Origin: JAFGBM01 sp964564915
Lineage (GTDB): Bacteria; Actinomycetota; Actinomycetes; Actinomycetales; Demequinaceae
Direction of reading: 5' to 3'
NCBI GenBank assembly: GCA_964564915.1
Contig: CAZMCU010000036.1
Coordinates: 1 to 18,502, forward strand
DNA: 18,502 nt
Shown one piece after another: positions 13,260 to 18,502 of this stretch. The notes under the pieces were generated by a model. The model ran no database searches. It was not told the origin of the DNA and saw only the letters and a program-made list of their open reading frames with translations. The position numbers and the translations under genes were made by a program. Position 1 is the stretch's first letter. Every line of letters starts with the position of its first letter.

Positions 13260-15962
13260 TTAGCCCTGGTCCGGGGTGGTCTGGACGATGACCATGCTCA
13301 CCGCGAGGTTGTCTCCGCTCGTCTGGGCGACCAACTCGTGGTCTCCCGCGGCGACGTCCTCCGTCTGGAACTCCTTCGCGTCCGTCCCCATGCTATTGGC
13401 GACGCCGGCGCCGAACGCCGTCGAGTCGAACGCGTTGTTGGGGTCGCCCGTCGAGATGGCACCGTTGCTGGTGGAGTGCTCGGGGGTCAGGGTGTCACCG
13501 TCGAGGGTCAGGGTGTCGCCGTTGATGCCACGGTCGCCCTCCCACGCGATGACGCTAACGTCCACGGTGCCGTCGTCGGTAGTCGTGAAGGAGTATTCGG
13601 CATCGTCGTTTTGGCTGATCGCGTCAAGCCCGCCGTACACGGCGACACTGCTGACCGGGGCATCCGCCTGTTCGTAAACCGTGACGAAAGCGAATCCCGC
13701 ATAGTACGACGGGTCGGGGTCCGTGCGACTAGCGGCGACGGCGATGTCGGCCAACGCCCATGAGCCGCTCCCGTACTGCTGGACGAGGGCCGTGACGTCC
13801 GCGCGTGCCTGGTAGTACTGCCGCCCCGCGGGGTCGGTCCACGTGTCAACCTGGTCGGCGGTGATGTCGATGTACGTAGCCGATCCCGGAGGCCGGATGC
13901 GTGCCGTCGAGGGGTCGGAGGTGAGGCTTTCTCCTGGTGCGCGATCCGCCGACCAGACGACGTAGGCGACGAGCACGTTGGAGTCATCCGGAACGGTCAG
14001 GAGAGAGGCAGCGGAGTTGGCGTTTCCGCCCTCGGTGTTGGTGGCTTCCATGTCCCACGCGTTGTTGTTGTTCTCCGACCTGACGGCGTTGCCGTTGAAG
14101 TTGAGAGCACTCTGACACGCGGAGTTGGTGGGATCGCACGTCAGGATCGGTGCACCCGAAACCGACGTTCCCAGGTGACCATCAGCCGCGAACAAGACCG
14201 TGCCGTCGCGCTCGAGTGGAATCAGGCCGGTGCGGACGGAGAGCGCATCGGAGTAACCGGTCTCATCGGCGATCGTGAAGGAGGTAACGGCGTTTGAAGC
14301 AAGCGCGCCGGTCACGGCGACATTCAGCGTTAGCGTGGCCTGGGCCTGCGCGGGGATCGAGTCGATAGTGCAGGTCGCCGTCCGCTCAACCGCGACGCAG
14401 GACCACGCTCCGGGTGCGACCGGAGTGGCTCCGAAAGACAAGCCGGACGGAAGGACCGTCGTAACGACGACGGAGCCGGAGGGGTCCGATCCCGCGTTGG
14501 CGACGCGAACGTCGATGGTGGGATCGGTCCGCGGAAGTTCGATGTACGCGAGGGCGCCAGCGTGAATCGAGAGAACGACATCGGCGTCGCCGGTGGTCGT
14601 GTCGTCGCCGGTGGTCGTGTCGTCGCCGGTGGTCGTGTCGTCGCCCGTCGTCGCGGGCGCGCTCCCCGTCGCTTTGCCACCGACGGTGCCGGGTTCGTCG
14701 GAGGGAACGGCTGGGGGAACGGGGTCGGGTGGCGTGACCACTGGGGGTGCAGCGGGGAAGGAACCCCCCGGAAGCGACGAATCGCCGCCGAGCACCAGGT
14801 CGACGACCCCGGCGGGCTCCGCCGTGTTGTCGTTACCGCCGCCGTGGTAGTTGCTTAGGCCACCGACGATCCCGGCCCCCGCGACGGCAAGCGCGGCGAT
14901 GCCGATCGTGGTCGCGACCGCGGAAAGCGCCGCGGTTCCGGTTCCGACGACATTCGCGAGAGTCCCGGAGACCGCATTCGTCGCGTTGGTAAAGAACGAA
15001 CTGATGGTGGAGGCTACTCCGGCTCCGACGGCTACACCCCCCGCGCTTGCTGCAGCGCCCGCACCGACACCGACGGTGGCCGATGCACCTCCGCCTCCCG
15101 CAGCTGCGCCGCCACTGGCGACGGTGACGCTTCCCGCGCTGACGCCTCCGATGGGGAGGGAGGTTTGGAGGGCGCCGAGGCCGAGGACACCGAGGATGAG
15201 GGGGGCGACGACGGAGCGGAGTCCACGGTTGACGTCTTCCAGTTCGGAGAGGAACGCTTGGCAGCGGTCGCAGGTCCTGATGTGCGCGTCGAGGCGTCGA
15301 CGTTCGCGCTTGGTGAGGTTGCCGCGGACGTAGGCGGCGAGGCTGTCGGAGACGGCGAGGCAGTCGATGTCGTCGGTGGTGGCCAAGTGTTGGTGCAGGT
15401 ACGCCTGTCGCAAGGCCTCGCGTGCCCGGTACGCCAACGCGGCAACACCATTGGGGCTCAACCCCAACAGGGGAGCCACTTCCGCGGGAGCCTTCTTCTC
15501 AATCTCCGTGTACCACAACACCACCTGCCACCGTTCGGGTAACGACTTGAACGCATCGGCGATGACGGAGTTCTCGAAGTCCGACAACGTGGGCTCATCG
15601 CTGGCGGGTGAATACCCAATCTCCCCCTCGTACGCCTCCATGTCATCGTCCGGACGGGTCCGTCGGGCCTTCTTGATCGAATCCAATCCCGTGCGACGCA
15701 CCACCGTGAACAAGTACGCCCGGAAAGCCAAGTCCGGTCCGGCGCCCTCTTGAAGGATCTTCAAGACACGGGCGAACGCTTCCGACACGATGTCGTCAAC
15801 ATCGCCCGGGACGGCTGAATACATGGACGCAACGCGACGGGCCGCCCCCACGTGACGCTCGAAGAGGATCCCGTAGGGCGCGGACTCGCCCGAGCGAACG
15901 CCGGCAATCAGCTCAGCATCGCTTGACTCCTGAGTCCACAGACCCGCCTCAACGTCCGTCAT
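13260..15962 (-). CDS. sigma/anti-sigma fusion A: ECF-like sigma, zinc finger, membrane segments, large surface domain
   Basis: A 900-residue single protein (start ATG 15962, after GAGAGGACT; the longer frame from 16019 adds 19 residues without support). Residues 15-95 form sigma region 2 (DVDDIVSEAFARVLKIL). Residues 138-190 form region 4 (LPERWQVVLWYTEIE, then a helix-turn-helix). Residues 200-235 form a zinc-binding anti-sigma motif, H227-x3-C231-x2-C234, with Cys201 a possible fourth ligand. Hydrophobic segments lie at 251-267 and 348-369, separated by a Gly/Ala-rich stretch. A Pro/Thr stalk with DDTTTG repeats (440-458) leads to a DUF11-like beta domain (465-580, with WSC...C) and a further, unassigned beta-rich region of about 315 residues. 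There is no LPXTG. Signal-triggered proteolytic release of the sigma part is a reasonable inference. Related actinobacterial sigma factors with fused C-terminal extensions are known. Confidence 0.88.
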   Translation of the reverse strand: MTDVEAGLWTQESSDAELIAGVRSGESAPYGILFERHVGAARRVASMYSAVPGDVDDIVSEAFARVLKILQEGAGPDLAFRAYLFTVVRRTGLDSIKKARRTRPDDDMEAYEGEIGYSPASDEPTLSDFENSVIADAFKSLPERWQVVLWYTEIEKKAPAEVAPLLGLSPNGVAALAYRAREALRQAYLHQHLATTDDIDCLAVSDSLAAYVRGNLTKRERRRLDAHIRTCDRCQAFLSELEDVNRGLRSVVAPLILGVLGLGALQTSLPIGGVSAGSVTVASGGAAAGGGGASATVGVGAGAAASAGGVAVGAGVASTISSFFTNATNAVSGTLANVVGTGTAALSAVATTIGIAALAVAGAGIVGGLSNYHGGGNDNTAEPAGVVDLVLGGDSSLPGGSFPAAPPVVTPPDPVPPAVPSDEPGTVGGKATGSAPATTGDDTTTGDDTTTGDDTTTGDADVVLSIHAGALAYIELPRTDPTIDVRVANAGSDPSGSVVVTTVLPSGLSFGATPVAPGAWSCVAVERTATCTIDSIPAQAQATLTLNVAVTGALASNAVTSFTIADETGYSDALSVRTGLIPLERDGTVLFAADGHLGTSVSGAPILTCDPTNSACQSALNFNGNAVRSENNNNAWDMEATNTEGGNANSAASLLTVPDDSNVLVAYVVWSADRAPGESLTSDPSTARIRPPGSATYIDITADQVDTWTDPAGRQYYQARADVTALVQQYGSGSWALADIAVAASRTDPDPSYYAGFAFVTVYEQADAPVSSVAVYGGLDAISQNDDAEYSFTTTDDGTVDVSVIAWEGDRGINGDTLTLDGDTLTPEHSTSNGAISTGDPNNAFDSTAFGAGVANSMGTDAKEFQTEDVAAGDHELVAQTSGDNLAVSMVIVQTTPDQG
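14586..14639. repeat. three tandem 18-bp repeats in the stalk of fusion A
   Basis: The unit GTCGCCGGTGGTCGTGTC occurs three times in a row without change (14586-14603, 14604-14621, 14622-14639), followed by a diverged partial copy. On the coding strand it encodes DDTTTG hexapeptides in the Pro/Thr-rich stalk. Gain or loss of a unit keeps the reading frame. Confidence 0.95.
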
Positions 15963-15971
15963 AGTCCTCTC
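15145..15971. repeat. 827-bp direct repeat, copy A
   Basis: Identical, as read by eye, to 17024-17850 at a constant offset of 1879 bp with no indel. It covers the first 272 codons of fusion A plus nine bases before the ATG. The first base beyond each end differs from the other copy. Confidence 0.92.
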
Positions 15972-16044
15972 CACTAACCTCCACCCTCTATCGTCCCCGC
16001 CTACACCACCAACGTGCAAGCGACCACTATGGGAGGTTCGTCAC
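15972..16044. promoter_or_regulatory. conserved upstream block of fusion A
   Basis: These 73 bp align without gaps to 17851-17923 with 17 mismatches. Best conserved on the minus strand are GACGAACCTCCCAT (GAACCT at 16039-16034 resembles an ECF -35) and GTCGCTTGCACGTTG. The likely use is promoter and possibly autoregulation. No -10 at the usual ECF distance was convincing. Confidence 0.5.
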
Positions 16045-16068
16045 AGGAGGACGTCGGGGCCGGTATCG

Positions 16069-17841
16069 CTAGGGCTCAATTCTCGTCGGTACGGCGGCGG
16101 TTGCGGGCCCGACCTGGACAGTGGAGACGGTCACTTGGGTGACGGCGCTGGTCGAAAGGGAGCCGACCACCGTCACCGGAAGAGCCATGGGGCGTACGAC
16201 ATTCTTCTGGAATGTACCCGAGCCGCACGTCGCCACCGTCAGGTCGTTCGACACGTTGCACGACCAAGCACCCGAACTGAGGGTGAGGTTACCCGCCTCG
16301 CCCGTCGCGACGAATGCGAGCCCGGTGGGCAGGGTCACGACGACGGACACTCCGGGGGTGGCGCTGGAGACGGTGTTGGTGACGACGATGTCAAGCGTGG
16401 TGTCGGTGGGGTCGAGGGCGAAGGTTCCTCCGCCGCCGACGGTGATGGTCATGTCGCCGTTGGCGAGTACGACGACGTCTCCCGTCGGTCCACCGGGTTC
16501 GGGGCTGGGAGTCGTGTCGGGGCTGGGAGTCGTGTCGGGGCTGGGAGTCGTGTCGGGGATGGCGGGTATCGCGCCGTCGGAGCCGGGGTCTGCTGGAGTC
16601 TGGTCGGTATCGGCTGGCGTAGGTTGCGGGTCGGCAGGCGCGGTGGTCACGGACGGCTCGACCAGGGGGGCCGCTTCCGGTGCGACGGAGTTACCGTCGT
16701 GGGCCGTCGTCAAACCGCCGACGAGGCCGGCTCCCGCGACCGCCAGCGCGGCGACGCCCACGGTAGCCCCGACGACAGCGAGGGCCGAGGCTCCGGAACC
16801 GACGGCGCTGGCGATAGCGGACGAGATTGCCGACCCGGCGTGGGCGAGTGCCGACCCGAATCCGGTCGCCGCACCGCCTCCACCGACTCCCACCCCGGTA
16901 CCGGTGGCCGTCGCCCCGGCTGTTCCCACTCCGATCGTCCCCGAGCCCGCTGCGCCCGTGCCTCCAGCCCCAGCCCCAACCGAACCCGCTCCCCATGCGC
17001 CAACCGCGACCTGGGCCGCTGCACCTCCGATGGGGAGGGAGGTTTGGAGGGCGCCGAGGCCGAGGACACCGAGGATGAGGGGGGCGACGACGGAGCGGAG
17101 TCCACGGTTGACGTCTTCCAGTTCGGAGAGGAACGCTTGGCAGCGGTCGCAGGTCCTGATGTGCGCGTCGAGGCGTCGACGTTCGCGCTTGGTGAGGTTG
17201 CCGCGGACGTAGGCGGCGAGGCTGTCGGAGACGGCGAGGCAGTCGATGTCGTCGGTGGTGGCCAAGTGTTGGTGCAGGTACGCCTGTCGCAAGGCCTCGC
17301 GTGCCCGGTACGCCAACGCGGCAACACCATTGGGGCTCAACCCCAACAGGGGAGCCACTTCCGCGGGAGCCTTCTTCTCAATCTCCGTGTACCACAACAC
17401 CACCTGCCACCGTTCGGGTAACGACTTGAACGCATCGGCGATGACGGAGTTCTCGAAGTCCGACAACGTGGGCTCATCGCTGGCGGGTGAATACCCAATC
17501 TCCCCCTCGTACGCCTCCATGTCATCGTCCGGACGGGTCCGTCGGGCCTTCTTGATCGAATCCAATCCCGTGCGACGCACCACCGTGAACAAGTACGCCC
17601 GGAAAGCCAAGTCCGGTCCGGCGCCCTCTTGAAGGATCTTCAAGACACGGGCGAACGCTTCCGACACGATGTCGTCAACATCGCCCGGGACGGCTGAATA
17701 CATGGACGCAACGCGACGGGCCGCCCCCACGTGACGCTCGAAGAGGATCCCGTAGGGCGCGGACTCGCCCGAGCGAACGCCGGCAATCAGCTCAGCATCG
17801 CTTGACTCCTGAGTCCACAGACCCGCCTCAACGTCCGTCAT
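16069..17841 (-). CDS. sigma/anti-sigma fusion B: same sigma and zinc-finger module, short surface domain
   Basis: A 590-residue paralogue of the neighbouring gene A (start ATG 17841, after GAGAGGACT; an in-frame start at 17856 would add five residues). Residues 1-272 are identical to A: sigma regions 2 and 4, then the H227-x3-C231-x2-C234 zinc motif and the first hydrophobic segment. A different Gly/Ala-rich region (274-350) follows, then a membrane segment (about 353-377, resembling A's). The Pro/Thr stalk carries PDTTPS repeats (429-446). The final 140 residues form one DUF11-like beta domain (WSC...TC near 535-550), and the large C-terminal region of A is missing. The gene ends 106 bp before A. 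Whether the two sigma parts share promoters while sensing different signals is an inference from their identity. Confidence 0.88.
   Translation of the reverse strand: MTDVEAGLWTQESSDAELIAGVRSGESAPYGILFERHVGAARRVASMYSAVPGDVDDIVSEAFARVLKILQEGAGPDLAFRAYLFTVVRRTGLDSIKKARRTRPDDDMEAYEGEIGYSPASDEPTLSDFENSVIADAFKSLPERWQVVLWYTEIEKKAPAEVAPLLGLSPNGVAALAYRAREALRQAYLHQHLATTDDIDCLAVSDSLAAYVRGNLTKRERRRLDAHIRTCDRCQAFLSELEDVNRGLRSVVAPLILGVLGLGALQTSLPIGGAAAQVAVGAWGAGSVGAGAGGTGAAGSGTIGVGTAGATATGTGVGVGGGGAATGFGSALAHAGSAISSAIASAVGSGASALAVVGATVGVAALAVAGAGLVGGLTTAHDGNSVAPEAAPLVEPSVTTAPADPQPTPADTDQTPADPGSDGAIPAIPDTTPSPDTTPSPDTTPSPEPGGPTGDVVVLANGDMTITVGGGGTFALDPTDTTLDIVVTNTVSSATPGVSVVVTLPTGLAFVATGEAGNLTLSSGAWSCNVSNDLTVATCGSGTFQKNVVRPMALPVTVVGSLSTSAVTQVTVSTVQVGPATAAVPTRIEP
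16501..16554. repeat. three tandem 18-bp repeats in the stalk of fusion B
   Basis: The unit GGGGCTGGGAGTCGTGTC is repeated three times exactly (16501-16518, 16519-16536, 16537-16554). It encodes PDTTPS hexapeptides. The unit length and stalk position match the repeat in fusion A, but the sequence differs. Confidence 0.95.
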
Positions 17842-17850
17842 AGTCCTCTC
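17024..17850. repeat. 827-bp direct repeat, copy B
   Basis: Second copy of 15145-15971, in the same orientation. It encodes the sigma, zinc-finger and first hydrophobic parts of fusion B. Recombination between the copies would remove 1879 bp and leave one chimeric gene. Confidence 0.92.
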
Positions 17851-17923
17851 GATCAATCGTCACTCTCCATCGTCCCCGTCGGTGCCATCAACGTGCAAGC
17901 GACTGCGATGGGAGGTTCGTCAC
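17851..17923. promoter_or_regulatory. conserved upstream block of fusion B
   Basis: Homologous to 15972-16044 (56 of 73 positions identical), with the same GAACCT (17918-17913) and TTGCAC (17898-17893) elements on the minus strand. It lies between fusion B and the divergent partial gene starting at 18009. The remaining 85 bp of that gap show no further site I can support. Confidence 0.5.
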
Positions 17924-18008
17924 GTATCTCCGGGCGCGCAGAGGAAATTCCTTCAAGAAGTACAAGTGATCTGCGTCATACCCGCTTGTTTGAAGCGTCT
18001 CATAGCGC

Positions 18009-18502
18009 GTGACAGACGTGAATGTGAACGACGCGGGGCACCCCAACGCCTTGGTTGAGGAATGGCGTGCGATGAGCGTCGAGTCTGTTTGGCTTCGGCC
18101 CGGGGACTGGTACACGCCAGCGGTGGATGCGCTCGCGGAAGCCGTCCAGGCTGGCCTCGACACCGCTCCCGCGGCGTTCCGGCTTGGCGCCTCTCGCGCC
18201 GCCGCCGGAGTCGGGATCACCGAGGCGATCGACGACCTGGCGATCGTCTTTAAGGCGGCCGGATACGAGGAAACCCCCATTCGTTCGGTTCGGTCCCTCT
18301 GCGAGGGGTGGACCGGGGGTAACCCCGCGAACCCCGCCGGTGGGGGTATGACGGATCCCGAATCTGGGCTGGGCACCCCCGAGTACCTATCGCAGCGTCT
18401 CTCCGAGGTTTACGGCAAGGCTAAGCGCAATGGCGAGACCGTCACGGAAACCCACGCCCTCGTTGTCGTCGACGTGTCGGTGGTCGATTCGGACATCTGG
18501 CA
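18009..18502 (+). CDS. unidentified protein with GGDEF-like segment, 3' end cut by window edge
   Basis: An open frame from GTG 18009 (in-frame TAG two codons upstream at 18003) to the edge, at least 164 residues, with codon use like the neighbours. GTG 18018 and GTG 18024 are alternative starts, and no good Shine-Dalgarno is present. The first 105 residues look helical (EEWRAMSVESVWLRPGDW, then AVDALAEAVQAG...) and lack a motif I know. A loop of Gly/Asn/Pro follows. Then TDPESGLGTPEYLSQRL resembles the DxLTGLxNRxxFxxRL entry of GGDEF domains, and HALVVVDVSV resembles their first core strand. The GG[DE]EF catalytic motif would lie outside the window, so diguanylate cyclase activity is not claimed. 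It is divergent from fusion B. Confidence 0.65.
   Translation, partial: MTDVNVNDAGHPNALVEEWRAMSVESVWLRPGDWYTPAVDALAEAVQAGLDTAPAAFRLGASRAAAGVGITEAIDDLAIVFKAAGYEETPIRSVRSLCEGWTGGNPANPAGGGMTDPESGLGTPEYLSQRLSEVYGKAKRNGETVTETHALVVVDVSVVDSDIW

Noticed and set aside
14586..14639. Short regular repeats as a possible CRISPR array
   Set aside because: The 18-bp units are directly adjacent without spacers and encode in-frame hexapeptides.
15972..16044. Classical ECF promoter (GAAC plus CGTT) before the sigma fusions
   Set aside because: GAAC and CGTT are both present, but 21 bp apart instead of the usual 16-17, so only a conserved block is reported.

Overview
The window is high-GC DNA from an actinobacterium. 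The gene order on the minus strand, tadA, tRNA-Ser, small SRP RNA, dnaX, recR, lysC, asd, is the arrangement I associate with Actinobacteria. The promoter hexamers, the DtxR/IdeR-like iron box and the ECF-type sigma fusions fit the same group. I cannot name a genus from sequence alone. Both tRNA genes encode their CCA ends. No phage, insertion sequence or CRISPR array is visible.

Layout. Positions 1-4769 (minus strand) carry asd (3' end cut off by the window edge), lysC (with an internal start for a small regulatory subunit), recR and dnaX. Positions 4873-7344 (plus strand) are a drug-exporter-like cassette: tandem operator palindromes, an ABC ATPase, an ABC-2 permease and a TetR regulator. 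Positions 7359-8896 hold the SRP RNA (minus), tRNA-Ser(GGA) (plus), a LytR_C-domain membrane protein, a DUF4190-like membrane protein and tRNA-Ser(CGA) (minus). Positions 8949-9410 are tadA (minus). Positions 9476-13249 are an nrdAB operon. Its small subunit lacks the radical tyrosine and keeps the ligand pattern of the Chlamydia-type Mn/Fe (class Ic) enzyme. Its promoter shows two NrdR boxes 32 bp apart and an overlapping iron-box-like element.

Positions 13260-17841 (minus) are the most unusual part. Two tandem genes each encode, in one polypeptide, an ECF-type sigma factor, a zinc-finger anti-sigma-like domain, membrane segments, a Thr/Pro-rich hexapeptide-repeat stalk and a beta-sandwich (DUF11-like) domain. 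The first 272 codons are identical at DNA level within an 827-bp exact direct repeat as I read it. The C-terminal halves are unrelated in length and largely in sequence. Flanking DNA upstream of the starts is only about 77% identical. This suggests a constant transcription-control module joined to changeable surface domains. A divergent partial gene with a GGDEF-like segment runs off the right edge.

Several genes without a Shine-Dalgarno sequence (recR, dnaX, tadA and the LytR_C gene) have a TAGNNT hexamer 6-7 nt before the start codon, the spacing expected of leaderless mRNAs. Others (lysC, the lysC internal start, the permease, DUF4190, nrdA, nrdB) have strong Shine-Dalgarno sequences.
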